64,000 nt of DNA, taken from the NCBI GenBank assembly GCA_023819375.1, contig JAMWDI010000003.1, positions 186,001 to 250,000 on the forward strand. Reading direction: 5' to 3'. A model generated the notes under the pieces. That model was not told the DNA's origin. It ran no database searches and saw nothing but the letters and a program-made list of their open reading frames with translations. Each line of letters begins with the position of its first letter. The first letter of the stretch is position 1. Origin of the DNA: Candidatus Omnitrophota bacterium (GTDB lineage Bacteria > Ratteibacteria > UBA8468 > B48-G9 > JAFGKM01). The position numbers and the translations under genes are program-made. Of this stretch, positions 35,930 to 45,800 are shown piece by piece.

Positions 35930-38134
35930 ATGGAAAAAAGGTATCAACTTGTTGTATGTGGAGGAGGATTGGCGGGAGTTTGTGCTGCTATTGCTGGAAA
36001 ACGGCTTGGACTTTCTACATGTATAATTCAGGATAGACCTGTTTTTGGTGGAAATGCAAGTTCTGAAATAAGAGTAAATATTGGTGGTGCTTGTTCTTTT
36101 AATGCTTGGGCAAGAGAAACAGGAATTATAAGTGAGATTTTTCTTGAGGAAAGAAAAAGAAATTATGAATATCATAGAACAACCTGGAACAATGGAATTC
36201 TTGATATTGTTTTGTATGAATTTTTGAGAAATGAAGGTGTTGATATGTATTTAAATACTTCGGTTCGTAAAGCAATTATGAAATCAAAAGAAGAAATTGA
36301 AGGAGTTTTCTGTGTTCAACTTGGGACTGAAAAGGAATTTATTATTTATGGTGATTATTTTGTTGACGCAACTGGTGATGGAGTTGTTGGATTTAGTGCT
36401 GGAGCAGAATTTAGAATAGGAAGAGAGAGTAAGTATGAATTCAATGAAGAACTTGCACCAGAAAAGGAGGATATGGGTATAATGGGGAATTCTTTACTTT
36501 TTTTTGTTAGAGATGTTGGAAGACCTGTTAAATTTATTCCTCCTGAATGGGCAGTAAAATATGAAAAGGATGATATATGCTTGAAAATGAGATATCATGA
36601 AGATTTACCTGGATACTGGTGGATTGAAATAGGATATCCTTTTGATCCAATTTATGATAATGAAAAAATAAAGCATAATTTAGTTTCACATGTTTTAGGT
36701 GTATGGGACCATTTAAAAAATTCAGAAGAACATAAAGAAAAATTTAAAAATTTTGTTCTTGAATGGGTGAGTATGGTTCCTGGAAAAAGAGAATCAAGAA
36801 GATTTATAGGTGATTATATTTTAAATGAAAATGATATTAAAAAAAGAAAAAAATTTGAAGATGCTATTGCTTATGGTGGATGGTTTATTGATTTACATAT
36901 ACCAGGTGGGATTTTGGCAAAAGACCAACCACCTGAACCTTCACATGTCTTTGATATGGAAAAACATAATGAAGAAATGGATAAAAGATTTGTATATGTT
37001 TACCAAATACCTTATAGATGTGTTTATTCAAAAAATATTAAAAACTTGTTTTTTGCAGGAAGAAATATAAGTGTTACTCATGTTGCTCTTGGAACAACGA
37101 GACTAATGGGAACTTGTAGTATAATTGGGCAGGCAGTTGGAACATCTGTTTATTTATGTGAGAAATATAATTTGAAACCAAGAGAGATTTATGAAAAAGG
37201 TTATTTTAAAGAATTACAACAAATTCTATTGAGAGAAAGTTGTTTTATTCCTGATGTTAAAAATGAGGATAGAAATGATTTATGTTTAAATTCAAAAATT
37301 TATTCTTCATCACAGAGACCTTTAAAATTTGAAAAAATAAATGGTGAAATTAAACTTGAAATGCCTATTGGCGAAAAATTACCACTTATTGGAAATGTTG
37401 AAAAGATAAAGTTAAAAGGGAAAATTTTAAAAGATACAGTTTTGAAATTTCATTTAAGAAGTTCTTATGATCTTTGGGATTTCAGTTCAGAAGAGGATAT
37501 TCTATATAGAGAAGTTAAAGTGAAAAAAGGAGATGAAGATATTGTTATTGATATAAATAGAGAGTTTGATAAAGGAATATACTGGTTTTATTTTGAAAAG
37601 AATGAGGATGTAATTTTAAAAATAACAGATGAAACTCTACCAGGTGTTTCTTTAATTTTTAAACCAAGACAATTATGGAGATTTAGGACTTGGACTATAA
37701 GTAGAAGTTTATATTTTGAAATTATTCCAGAAATTTATCCTTTTGGGCCTGAAAATATAATAAGTGGTGTCTCAAGACCTGAAAAATGGACCAATGTTTG
37801 GATATCAGATAAAAATATGCCTCAATGGATTGAAATTGAGTTTGAAGATGAAAAAGAGTTTAATTTTATTCAATTTATTTTTGATGCTGATATTGATAAA
37901 GAATATACTCACATACCACCTTTTTACATTCCAGCAAATCTTCCTGAAAGATTTAAAGTTTATGTTGAAAAGGAAGGAAAATGGAAGGAAATTTTAAATG
38001 TAAATGGAAACACTCAGTATTTTTGTAAATTTAAATTTGAAAATCAAAAAAGTAAAAAAATTAAAGTTGAATTTCTTTCAACTAATGGAAGCCAGTATGT
38101 CTATGTTTATGAAATAAGAGTTTATAGAAAATAA
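35930..38134 (+). CDS. FAD-dependent oxidoreductase with C-terminal discoidin-like domain
   Basis: 734 residues. The first 430 match the FAD_oxidored family: VVCGGGLAGVCAAIAGKRLG for the FAD ADP moiety, RPVFGGNASSEIRVNIGGA, DYFVDATGDGVVGFSAGAEF and NLFFAGRNISVTHVALGTTR. The last 130 residues look like an F5/8 type C (discoidin) sugar-binding domain (QWIEIEFEDEKEFNFIQFIFD to YVYVYEIRVYRK). There is no signal peptide although discoidin domains are usually extracellular, so it may act in the cytoplasm on a soluble sugar. AGGGGGTAAA sets the start. Proteins of this design are common in Planctomycetes-like genomes; the substrate is unknown. Confidence 0.8.
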   Translation: MEKRYQLVVCGGGLAGVCAAIAGKRLGLSTCIIQDRPVFGGNASSEIRVNIGGACSFNAWARETGIISEIFLEERKRNYEYHRTTWNNGILDIVLYEFLRNEGVDMYLNTSVRKAIMKSKEEIEGVFCVQLGTEKEFIIYGDYFVDATGDGVVGFSAGAEFRIGRESKYEFNEELAPEKEDMGIMGNSLLFFVRDVGRPVKFIPPEWAVKYEKDDICLKMRYHEDLPGYWWIEIGYPFDPIYDNEKIKHNLVSHVLGVWDHLKNSEEHKEKFKNFVLEWVSMVPGKRESRRFIGDYILNENDIKKRKKFEDAIAYGGWFIDLHIPGGILAKDQPPEPSHVFDMEKHNEEMDKRFVYVYQIPYRCVYSKNIKNLFFAGRNISVTHVALGTTRLMGTCSIIGQAVGTSVYLCEKYNLKPREIYEKGYFKELQQILLRESCFIPDVKNEDRNDLCLNSKIYSSSQRPLKFEKINGEIKLEMPIGEKLPLIGNVEKIKLKGKILKDTVLKFHLRSSYDLWDFSSEEDILYREVKVKKGDEDIVIDINREFDKGIYWFYFEKNEDVILKITDETLPGVSLIFKPRQLWRFRTWTISRSLYFEIIPEIYPFGPENIISGVSRPEKWTNVWISDKNMPQWIEIEFEDEKEFNFIQFIFDADIDKEYTHIPPFYIPANLPERFKVYVEKEGKWKEILNVNGNTQYFCKFKFENQKSKKIKVEFLSTNGSQYVYVYEIRVYRK

Positions 38135-38215
38135 ATGAGATAGAACCAAGTGACTTTTTCTTATTAAAAAGATTGTAAAAAAATAATATTGATTTTTTTG
38201 AGGGAAGGGAAAATA

Positions 38216-38245
38216 TTGACAGATTGACTATAAAAAGTATATAAT
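38216..38245 (+). promoter_or_regulatory. Promoter of tRNA-Gly
   Basis: TTGACA, an 18-base spacer and TATAAT, both exact. The -10 ends 11 bases before the mature tRNA, so transcription starts a few bases upstream of it. Confidence 0.78.
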
Positions 38246-38256
38246 ATTTTAATAAA

Positions 38257-38328
38257 GCGGGAATAACTCAGCGGTAGAGTGCGACCTTGCCAAGGTCGAA
38301 GTCGCGGGTTCGAATCCCGTTTCCCGCT
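38257..38328 (+). tRNA. tRNA-Gly (anticodon GCC)
   Basis: Full cloverleaf: acceptor GCGGGAA/TTCCCGC, D-stem ACTC/GAGT, anticodon stem CGACC/GGTCG with loop TTGCCAA, T-arm GCGGG-TTCGAAT-CCCGT, discriminator T. No CCA encoded. It heads the tRNA-tuf-secE-nusG region, as in the thr-tyr-gly-thr-tufB arrangement of E. coli. Confidence 0.96.
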
Positions 38329-38332
38329 CTTT

Positions 38333-38360
38333 TTGACTTTTGTTTTTTTTATTTTATAAT
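38333..38360 (+). promoter_or_regulatory. Promoter of tRNA-Thr(GGT)-tuf
   Basis: TTGACT, a 16-base spacer and TATAAT. The -10 ends only 5 bases before the tRNA's first base, so the start site would fall at or just inside the mature 5' end. Confidence 0.6.
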
Positions 38361-38365
38361 ATTAT

Positions 38366-38437
38366 GCTGCTGTGGCTCAGGGGTAGAGCACGTCCTTGGT
38401 AAGGACGGGGTCATGGGTTCGAATCCCATCAGCAGCT
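38366..38437 (+). tRNA. tRNA-Thr (anticodon GGT)
   Basis: Acceptor GCTGCTG/CAGCAGC, D-stem GCTC/GAGC, anticodon stem CGTCC/GGACG with loop TTGGTAA (reads ACC/ACU), T-arm ATGGG-TTCGAAT-CCCAT, discriminator T. No CCA encoded. tuf begins 24 bases downstream. Confidence 0.96.
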
Positions 38438-38440
38438 ATT

Positions 38441-39664
38441 TAACAAAAAGGAGGTATAGATATGGCTAAGGAGAAATTTATAAGGACCAAGCCTCATGTG
38501 AATGTAGGTACGATAGGTCATGTAGATCATGGTAAGACGACGTTAACCAGTGCGATAACTTTAGTATTAGAGAAAGCGAACAAAGCCAAGTTTATGAAGT
38601 ATGAGGAGATAGACAAAGCGCCGGAGGAGAGGGAGCGTGGGTTAACGATAAACATAGCGCATATAGAGTATGAGACGGAGAAGAGGCATTATGCGCACAT
38701 AGATTGTCCTGGGCATGCTGATTATATAAAGAACATGATAACGGGTGCAGCGCAGATGGATGGAGCGATATTAGTAGTTAGTGCGCCTGATGGTCCTATG
38801 CCTCAGACACGAGAGCACATATTATTAGCCAGGCAAGTAGATGTTCCTTATATGGTAGTATTTATGAACAAGATGGACATGGTAGAGGATTCAGAGCTTG
38901 TTGAGTTAGTTGAGTTAGAGGTGAGGGAGTTATTAAGCAAGTATGGATTTCCTGGGGATGAGATTCCCATAATAAAGGGTAGTGCATTAAAGGTATTAGA
39001 GTGTGGATGTGGAAAGAGGGAGTGTCAGTGGTGTGGTAGGATATGGGAGTTAATGGATGCGATAGATAATTACATACCTGAGCCAGTTAGGATAATAGAC
39101 AAGCCATTTTTACTTGCTGTAGAGGATGTATTCAGTATAACAGGGAGAGGGACTGTAGCGACAGGCAGGATAGAGAGGGGTAGAGTGAAGGTAGGAGATG
39201 AGGTAGAGATAGTTGGTTTAAGTCATGAGATAAAGAAGAGTGTAGTTACTGGGCTTGAGATGTTTAGGAAGGAGTTAGATGAAGGTGTAGCAGGGGACAA
39301 TGTAGGTATTTTATTAAGAGGGATAGAGAAGGATGAGGTAGAAAGGGGTATGGTTGTAGCTGCGCCTGGTAGTATAACACCGCATACACATTTTAAAGCG
39401 CAGGTATATGTATTAAAGAAAGAGGAAGGAGGTAGGCACACTCCGTTTTTCAGTGGGTATAGGCCACAGTTTTATATAAGGACCACTGATGTGACAGGAG
39501 AGATAAAGTTGCCAGAAGGGGTTGAGATGGTTATGCCTGGTGATAATCTTGAAATGGAAGTGAAATTAATATATCCTGTTGCGCTTGAGAAAGGACAGAG
39601 ATTTGCTATAAGAGAAGGAGGAAAAACAGTAGGTGCAGGTGCTGTAACTGAAATAATTGAGTAA
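38441..39664 (+). repeat. 1,224-base direct repeat, copy A (tuf with its ribosome site)
   Basis: Matches 53392-54615 from TAACAAAAAGGAGG through the tuf stop codon; flanks differ on both sides. As far as I compared line by line there is no mismatch. Such identity between distant copies indicates ongoing gene conversion or a recent duplication. Confidence 0.9.
38462..39664 (+). CDS. tuf: Elongation factor Tu, copy A
   Basis: 400 residues; delivers aminoacyl-tRNA to the ribosome with GTP. G-domain motifs are [31 protein letters not shown] and GSAL. Domains 2 and 3 carry [13 protein letters not shown] and [19 protein letters not shown]. An insertion near residue 184 holds four cysteines, [11 protein letters not shown], where most EF-Tu have a short acidic loop. 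Codon use is unlike the surroundings, with GAG, GCG, TTA and AGG favoured, until the last 120 bases, which look like the rest of the window. AAAAAGGAGG sets the start. It lies behind tRNA-Thr and before rpmG, as in tufB loci. Confidence 0.97.
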   Translation: MAKEKFIRTKPHVNVGTIGHVDHGKTTLTSAITLVLEKANKAKFMKYEEIDKAPEERERGLTINIAHIEYETEKRHYAHIDCPGHADYIKNMITGAAQMDGAILVVSAPDGPMPQTREHILLARQVDVPYMVVFMNKMDMVEDSELVELVELEVRELLSKYGFPGDEIPIIKGSALKVLECGCGKRECQWCGRIWELMDAIDNYIPEPVRIIDKPFLLAVEDVFSITGRGTVATGRIERGRVKVGDEVEIVGLSHEIKKSVVTGLEMFRKELDEGVAGDNVGILLRGIEKDEVERGMVVAAPGSITPHTHFKAQVYVLKKEEGGRHTPFFSGYRPQFYIRTTDVTGEIKLPEGVEMVMPGDNLEMEVKLIYPVALEKGQRFAIREGGKTVGAGAVTEIIE

Positions 39665-39677
39665 TAAGGTAAAAAAA

Positions 39678-39827
39678 ATGAGAGAAATAGTTTCTCTTGT
39701 GTGTTCAGAGTGTAAAAATAAAAATTATTATACAACAAAAAACAAAAAGGTAAAAAAGGAGAAATTGCAGTTAAATAAATATTGTCCATCTTGTAAAAAA
39801 CATACTTTACACGTAGAAGGAAAATAA
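39678..39827 (+). CDS. rpmG: Ribosomal protein L33
   Basis: 49 residues, too short for the ORF track, starting 13 bases after tuf with AAGGT upstream. The sequence begins [22 protein letters not shown] and has a zinc-type pair of motifs, CSEC and CPSC, as in the cysteine-containing L33 form. It ends HTLHVEGK, close to the usual KHTxHxExK. It is a large-subunit protein; position between tuf and secE is widely conserved. Confidence 0.93.
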   Translation: MREIVSLVCSECKNKNYYTTKNKKVKKEKLQLNKYCPSCKKHTLHVEGK

Positions 39828-39840
39828 AATTTTTAAAATA

Positions 39841-39869
39841 TTGACATTGAAAAATAAAAAAAGTATAAT
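39841..39869 (+). promoter_or_regulatory. Perfect consensus promoter of the tRNA-Trp-secE-nusG-rplKAJL-rpoBC region
   Basis: TTGACA, a 17-base A-rich spacer and TATAAT: exact consensus in hexamers and spacing. The start site is expected near 39876, about 20 bases before tRNA-Trp. No other equally strong promoter was seen before rpoBC, so it may drive the whole RNA polymerase-ribosomal unit. Confidence 0.88.
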
Positions 39870-39896
39870 ATTTTTTTGTCAGATAGTTATCAAAAT

Positions 39897-39970
39897 AGGC
39901 CTGTAGCTCTAATTGGAAGAGCGGCGGACTCCAAATCCGTAGGTTGGAGGTTCGAGTCCTCCCAGGCCTG
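39897..39970 (+). tRNA. tRNA-Trp (anticodon CCA)
   Basis: Acceptor AGGCCTG/CAGGCCT, D-arm GCTC-loop-GAGC, anticodon stem GCGGA/TCCGT with loop CTCCAAA, T-arm GGAGG-TTCGAGT-CCTCC, discriminator G, as expected for bacterial tRNA-Trp. No CCA encoded. The secE ATG follows after 16 bases. The track's ORF from 39876 reads through this tRNA and is not a protein start. Confidence 0.96.
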
Positions 39971-39986
39971 TTTGACAGAAATTTTA

Positions 39987-40172
39987 ATGAGAGATAAAAT
40001 AAAAAATTATTTAAATGAAGTAAGAGGAGAATTAAAAAAAGTAACCTGGCCAGAAAAAAGAATTTTGAGAAATTCAACAATTATTATTGTTGTTTTTATG
40101 ATTATAATGGGAATTTATTTTGGAATTGTTGATGTTATTTTTGCAAAATTAATAAGTTTAATAATAAGGTAA
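39987..40172 (+). CDS. secE: Protein translocase subunit SecE
   Basis: 61 residues from the ATG at 39987; upstream codons in the track belong to tRNA-Trp. The amphipathic segment NEVRGELKKVTWPEKRI contains the family motif E-L-KKVxWP, followed by one membrane helix (STIIIVVFMIIMGIYFGIVDVIFA). SecE clamps SecY in the protein-conducting channel. It has only 16 bases of leader after the tRNA and no Shine-Dalgarno. nusG starts 5 bases after the stop. Confidence 0.95.
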   Translation: MRDKIKNYLNEVRGELKKVTWPEKRILRNSTIIIVVFMIIMGIYFGIVDVIFAKLISLIIR

Positions 40173-40177
40173 AAAAA

Positions 40178-40711
40178 ATGGGCAGATGGTATATTTTACA
40201 CGTAAGAACTGGGCAAGAGGAAAAAATAAAAAAATTGCTTGAAAATAGAGTTAACGAAGATACACAGAAGATAAAACAGATTATTATTCCTACTGAAAAA
40301 ATTCTTGAAGTAGAAAAAGGTGAGAAGAAATCCAAAAATAAAAGATTTTGGCCAGGATATATATTGATAGAAATTGAGGATGAATTTGATAATGAAATTG
40401 TATGGCACAAAATAAGAACTACACCAGGTGTTTTTGGATTTCTTGGGGCAGGTGAAACCCCAGTTCCACTTAAAGAAGAGCAGGTATCTGCAATTTTAAA
40501 GGAAATAGAAGAAAGAAAGAGTAAACCAGCACCAAAGGTTGAATTTAAAGTAAATGATAGAATTGAAATAATAGATGGACCATTTGTTGGTTATACAGGT
40601 ATTGTAGAAGAAGTTTATCCTGATAAGGAAAGAATTAAAGTTAGTGTCTCAATTTTTGGAAGATCTACCTCTCTTGAATTAAATTACTGGCAGGTAGAGA
40701 GGATTACTTAA
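40178..40711 (+). CDS. nusG: Transcription termination/antitermination factor NusG
   Basis: 177 residues. The NGN domain starts [20 protein letters not shown] and includes [12 protein letters not shown] and [12 protein letters not shown]. The KOW domain is at the C-terminus ([33 protein letters not shown]). NusG binds the polymerase clamp and couples it to Rho or the ribosome. It is co-transcribed with secE, with rplK 13 bases downstream. Confidence 0.97.
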   Translation: MGRWYILHVRTGQEEKIKKLLENRVNEDTQKIKQIIIPTEKILEVEKGEKKSKNKRFWPGYILIEIEDEFDNEIVWHKIRTTPGVFGFLGAGETPVPLKEEQVSAILKEIEERKSKPAPKVEFKVNDRIEIIDGPFVGYTGIVEEVYPDKERIKVSVSIFGRSTSLELNYWQVERIT

Positions 40712-40724
40712 AGGAGTTAATAAT

Positions 40725-41153
40725 ATGGCAGAAAAAAAAGTTAAAGCAGTTGTAAAATTACAAATTCCTGGTGGACAGGCAACCCCTGCTCCTCCAGTTG
40801 GGCCTGCACTTGGGCAGCATGGAGTGAACATTATGGAATTCTGTAAACAGTTTAATAATGTTACAAAAGGTAAAGAAGGAACAACAATTCCAGTAGTAGT
40901 GACTATCTATGAAGATAGAAGTTTTACATTTATTACTAAAACTCCTCCAACCTCTGAATTAATAAAAAAAGCAGCAAAGATTGTAAAAGGTTCATCTGCA
41001 CCTAACAGAGAAAAAGTTGCTAAAATAACGAGAAAACAGTTAGAGGAAATAGCAAAAATTAAACTACCGGATTTAAATACAAAGGATTTACAAAAAGCAA
41101 TTAAAATAATAGAGGGGTCATGTAAAAGTATGGGAGTAGAAGTTGTCGATTAA
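40725..41153 (+). CDS. rplK: Ribosomal protein L11
   Basis: 142 residues of normal length; [30 protein letters not shown] is the family's opening, including the thiostrepton-region proline helix. L11 forms the GTPase-associated centre with L10 and L7/L12. A GGAG-type site precedes the ATG; rplA follows by 11 bases. Confidence 0.97.
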   Translation: MAEKKVKAVVKLQIPGGQATPAPPVGPALGQHGVNIMEFCKQFNNVTKGKEGTTIPVVVTIYEDRSFTFITKTPPTSELIKKAAKIVKGSSAPNREKVAKITRKQLEEIAKIKLPDLNTKDLQKAIKIIEGSCKSMGVEVVD

Positions 41154-41164
41154 AAGGAGAGTAT

Positions 41165-41872
41165 ATGTCAAAAAGATATAATGCATTACTTGAAAAAGTT
41201 GATAGAACAAAACTTTATACTTTAGATGAAGCAATTACGGTTTTAAAAGACTTACATTCTGCAAAATTTGATGAAACAGTAAATCTTTCAATAAAACTAG
41301 GGATTGATCCTAAAAAACTACAACAACCAGTTAGAGGAACAGTTGTTTTACCACATGGAACTGGGAGAAATGTGAGAGTTCTTGTTTTTGCTAGTGGAGA
41401 AAATGTAAAAAAAGCACAGGAAGCAGGTGCAGATTATGTTGGTGGTAGTGAACTTGTTGAGAAAATAAAAAATGGATGGCTTGATTTTGATTATGTAATT
41501 GCAACTCCTGATATGATGAAAATTGTTGCACCATTAGGAAAAATATTAGGACCACGCGGTCTTATGCCAAATCCTAAAACTGGAACTGTGACTGAAAATG
41601 TAGATATAGTTGTAAAAGAAGCAAAAAGAGGAAAAGTTGATTTTAAAATGGATAAAGATGGCAATATACATATGGGAGTTGGAAAAATTTCTTTTCCTGA
41701 AAAGGCATTGAAAGAAAATATCCTTTCTGCTCTTTCTGCAGTTTTAAGTGTGAAACCACAAGGTGTAAAAGGAACATATATAAAAACAATTCATTTGTCA
41801 CTTACAATGTCCCCATCTGTAAAACTTAATGTCCAAAAAGTCATTCAAGAATTGAAAGGGAGTATTGTATGA
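41165..41872 (+). CDS. rplA: Ribosomal protein L1
   Basis: 235 residues. Motifs include FDETVNLSIKLGIDPKK, VVLPHGTGRNVRVLVFA and GKILGPRGLMPNPKTGTVT. L1 forms the mobile stalk at the E site and, in many bacteria, represses its own operon. It overlaps rplJ by ATGA. Confidence 0.97.
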   Translation: MSKRYNALLEKVDRTKLYTLDEAITVLKDLHSAKFDETVNLSIKLGIDPKKLQQPVRGTVVLPHGTGRNVRVLVFASGENVKKAQEAGADYVGGSELVEKIKNGWLDFDYVIATPDMMKIVAPLGKILGPRGLMPNPKTGTVTENVDIVVKEAKRGKVDFKMDKDGNIHMGVGKISFPEKALKENILSALSAVLSVKPQGVKGTYIKTIHLSLTMSPSVKLNVQKVIQELKGSIV

Positions 41873-42390
41873 AGAAATGGACAAAGAAAAGAAAAAGAGA
41901 AGTTGTTGAAATGTTGACAAAAGAGATAAAAAATAGTAAAATAAGTATTTTAGGTAATTTTTCTGGTCTAAATGTAGCAGAGATGGAAAAAATAAGGGAT
42001 GCAGTTAAGCAAAATGGTGGGAATATAATGGTTTTGAAAAATAACTTGCTTGAAATTATTTTCAAAAATTTAAGTAAAGATGAGAGTATATCTAAATTTA
42101 TAAGTGGTCCTACTTTTATTGTCTGGAGCAAAGAAGAAAAAGAAATTGAAATAATAAAGTCATTACTCAATTTTCAGAAAGACACAGGAAAAATTGAAAT
42201 TAAAGGGGGTTTGTTGTATAATGAAATAGTTGATAAAGCAAAAATAGAAGAAATAAGTAAATTGCCAGGTAAAAAAGAACTGGAAGCAAAAGTAATTTAT
42301 TTACTAAAAAGCCCTTCTGTAAGGTTAATTTATTCACTTAAAAGTCCAATTTTAAGAGTTATAAACGTTTTAAAAAATTTAAACAAATAA
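41869..42390 (+). CDS. rplJ: Ribosomal protein L10
   Basis: 173 residues, recognised by [23 protein letters not shown] and KNNLLEI. The C-terminal helix anchors L7/L12 dimers. It overlaps rplA by 4 bases. In the N-terminal region [20 protein letters not shown] replaces the commoner KxxxVxEL. I did not identify an L10 leader. Confidence 0.95.
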   Translation: MKKWTKKRKREVVEMLTKEIKNSKISILGNFSGLNVAEMEKIRDAVKQNGGNIMVLKNNLLEIIFKNLSKDESISKFISGPTFIVWSKEEKEIEIIKSLLNFQKDTGKIEIKGGLLYNEIVDKAKIEEISKLPGKKELEAKVIYLLKSPSVRLIYSLKSPILRVINVLKNLNK

Positions 42391-42403
42391 GAAAGGAGTA
42401 AAA

Positions 42404-42793
42404 ATGGAAAGAAATATTGTAGATGAAATTGTTGAAAAAATTGAAAAATTGACAGTGGTGGAAGTGGCAGAACTTGCAAAAAAACTTGAAGAAAAATTTG
42501 GAGTAAGTGGAATGGTTCCTGCTATGGGTATGGTTCAAGCAGTTACTACTCAACCAGAAGCAACAGTTCAGAAAGAAGAAAAAACAACGTTTGATGTTAT
42601 TTTGAAAAGCGCAGGATCAAATAAAATACAGACAATAAAAGAAGTAAGAGCAGTAACAAATCTTGGATTAAAAGAAGCAAAAGATTTAGTTGAGTCATTG
42701 CCCAAGCCTATAAAAGAAAAAGTTAGTAAAGAAGAAGCAGAGGAGATTAAGAAAAAGTTTGAAGCAATAGGTGCAGAGGTAGAAATCAAATAA
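42404..42793 (+). CDS. rplL: Ribosomal protein L7/L12
   Basis: 129 residues. An N-terminal dimerisation helix ([28 protein letters not shown]), a hinge, then the C-terminal factor-binding domain [21 protein letters not shown] and [21 protein letters not shown]. It recruits EF-Tu and EF-G. GAAAGGAG precedes the ATG. A 70-base gap separates it from rpoBC. Confidence 0.97.
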   Translation: MERNIVDEIVEKIEKLTVVEVAELAKKLEEKFGVSGMVPAMGMVQAVTTQPEATVQKEEKTTFDVILKSAGSNKIQTIKEVRAVTNLGLKEAKDLVESLPKPIKEKVSKEEAEEIKKKFEAIGAEVEIK

Positions 42794-42863
42794 AATTATC
42801 TTAATAAAAAATTGATAAAAAGAAAGGGTTTTCTAAAAAATTTATTTTTAAATAGGAGAAAAA

Positions 42864-45800
42864 ATGGAAAGGAAGGATGTTTTTGTAGAAATTCCTGACC
42901 TTTTATATATTCAAAAGAAATCTTATGAAGAATTTTTACAGAAAGATGTTCCTCCTGAAAAAAGAAAGATAAAAGGTTTAGAGGAAGTTTTTAGGAAGGT
43001 ATTCCCTATAGAAAGTGATGATAACCTTTTGAAATTAGAGTATGTTTCTTATTCTCTTGATGATCCAGCACATACGATTAAAGAGTGTGTAGAAGAAAAA
43101 CTTACTTATGAGGCAAAACTTAAAGTTAAATTTAGACTTCATATAAATAGAAAAACAGAGGATGGGAAAATTGAAAATGTTCGTATAAAAGAGCAGGATG
43201 TATATGTTGGTGGAATACCTTTGATGACAGAAAATGGTAGTTTCATTATAAATGGAGTTGAAAGGGTTGTTGTAAACCAACTTTTAAGATGTCCAGGGGT
43301 TTATTTTAAAGAAGAAGAGGAAATAATTGGTCAGAAAACATTATATTCAGCAAAGGTTTATCCATCAAGAGGTATTTGGATTGAGATATATATAGACCAT
43401 CATGAAACACTTTGGGTTCTAATAGGTAAAAAGAAAATTCTCTTAACTACATTTTTGAAAGCACTTGATGCTGAAGAAGAAACAATAAAAGAAGTTTATG
43501 GTGACATTAACAATATGCCTGAAAATTCACCATTAAGAATAACACAGTTGAAAGATTCAACAAAAGATAGAGAGGATGCATTAAAATATATTTATACAGA
43601 ATTGAGGCCTGGGTATTCTCCAATTTTAAGAGAGGCAGAAAAATTTTTTAAATCATTATTTTTCACTGATGAAATATATGACCTTTCTGAAGCAGGAAGA
43701 TCTCAGATTAACAGAAAACTTGGACTCAATCTTAAAGAAAGACATCTTACAAAACTTGATATTATTAAAATAGTGAAATATCTCCTTTCACTTTATGAAA
43801 AAAAGGAAGGTGAAGTTGATGATATTGACCATCTTAAAAATAAAAGAGTAAGGACTTCAGCAGAAATTATTAGAGAACATGTATATGAGGGTTTAACCAG
43901 ATTAGCAAGATATTGTAAAGAAAAAATGGCACTTGTTGATAAAACGAAGATAGAGGATGTCACGCCTCAGGAATTAATAAATTATAGAATTTTTGCTAAT
44001 GTTGTAAATGATTTCTTTGCAAGAAATCAACTTTCTCAATTTTTAGACAAAACAAATCCACTTGCAGAGATAACACATAAGAGAAGAGTTACTGCAGTTG
44101 GAGAAGGTGGAGTTAAGGAAAGAAAAAGAGCAGGCTTTGAAGTAAGAGATGTTCATTATACTCATTTCGGGAAAATATGCCCAATTGAAACACCTGAAGG
44201 TGCAAATATTGGATTGATAAATTCACTTACAGTATATGCAAAAGTTGATGAATTAGGATTTTTGAGATCTCCCTATTATAAAGTTGAAAATGGTTATGTT
44301 AAAACTGATGAAGTAGTTTATTTAAGTGCAGATGAAGAAGAAGAATACAACATAGCACCTTCAGATGTTCCATATGATGAAAAGACAAAAAGAATAATTC
44401 CTGAAAAGGTAATGGTAAGAAGTAAAGGAGGAGATTTTATAGAAGTAAAAAGAGAAGAAATCCATTATATTGGAGTTTCTCCAATTCAGACTGTTGGAGT
44501 AAGTGCTTCTTTAATTCCATTTCTTGAACATGATGATTCAAACAGGGCTTTAATGGGTTCTAACATGCAAAGGCAAGCAGTTCCACTTATTAGACCTGAA
44601 AGTCCAATAGTTAAAACTGGTATGGAAAAATATGTTGTTAGAGATGCAGGAGTTGTAATAAGAGCGAAAAATCCAGGAGTAGTTGAATATGTTGATGCAG
44701 AGAAAATAATCATTAAAAGAGATAATCCTGGAATATTCCCATGGGAAGAAAAAGATATCTATTATTTGAAAAAATTTGTTAAAACAAATCAGGATACCTG
44801 TTTCCATCAGAGACCACTTGTAAATGTTGGAGATAGAGTTGAAGAGGGGCAGATTTTGACAGATGGACCTGCTGTTTCAAGAGATGGAGAACTTTCACTT
44901 GGTAGAAATTTACTTGTTGCTTTTATGCCGTGGCATGGATACAATTATGAGGATGCAATTTTGATAAGTGAAAGGTTGGTTAAAGATGATGTTTTCACTT
45001 CAATACATATAAAAGAATTTGAAGTTGAGGCTAGGGACACAGAACTTGGTCCAGAAGAGATTACAGCAGATATTCCTAATGTTCCAGAGGAACAACTTGC
45101 AAATTTAGATGAAGAGGGAATAGTGAAAATAGGTACAGAAGTAGAACCAGATGATATACTTGTTGGAAAAATTACACCGAGAGGAGAAGCAGAACTTACA
45201 CCAGAAGAAAAACTTTTAAGAGTAATTTTTGGTGAAAAATCAAAAAATGTATTGAATACATCTGAAAAAGTTCCTCCGGGGATAAAAGGTGTAGTCATAA
45301 ATGTAAGGAAATATAAGAGAAGAGAAGACATGTCTGAAGAGGAAATCAAAAAAGAGATTGAAAAAGTTCAGAAAAACTTTAAAAACAAGGAAAAGATTGT
45401 TAGAGAAATCATAACTGCAGAGATAAAAAAACTTCTTGAAGTTTACAAAATCAATCTTAAAGTTACTTCAACTGTAAGTGGATGGAAAAAGTTAATAAAT
45501 AAAGTTCCAGATGAAGTAAGGGAAAAACTATTGAAAATAATTGAAATTGGAGAAAAAGAAATTGAAAAGATTGAAACCCAACTTCAAGAAGAAGAGGCAA
45601 AAATAAAGAAAGGAGTTGAATTAGAACCAGATGTAAGAATGAAAGTAGTTGTTGAGGTTGCAATAAAGAAGAAGATAGCAGTTGGAGATAAGATGAGCGG
45701 AAGACATGGAAATAAAGGTGTTATTGCAAAAATTTTACCTGAAGAAGATATGCCTTTCCTTGAAGATGGAACTCCTGTTGATATTGTTTTAAATCCTCTT

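Noticed and set aside
38287-38469. 60-residue ORF across the tRNAs
   Set aside because: It is translation of tRNA-Gly and tRNA-Thr plus the tuf leader, with no coding character.
39876-39986. N-terminal extension of SecE in the ORF track
   Set aside because: These codons are tRNA-Trp read as protein; the SecE family starts at the ATG at 39987.
39472-40080. 202-residue minus-strand ORF
   Set aside because: It runs antisense to tuf, rpmG, tRNA-Trp and secE, all well supported, and has a low-complexity Phe/Leu-rich translation typical of reversed A-rich genes.
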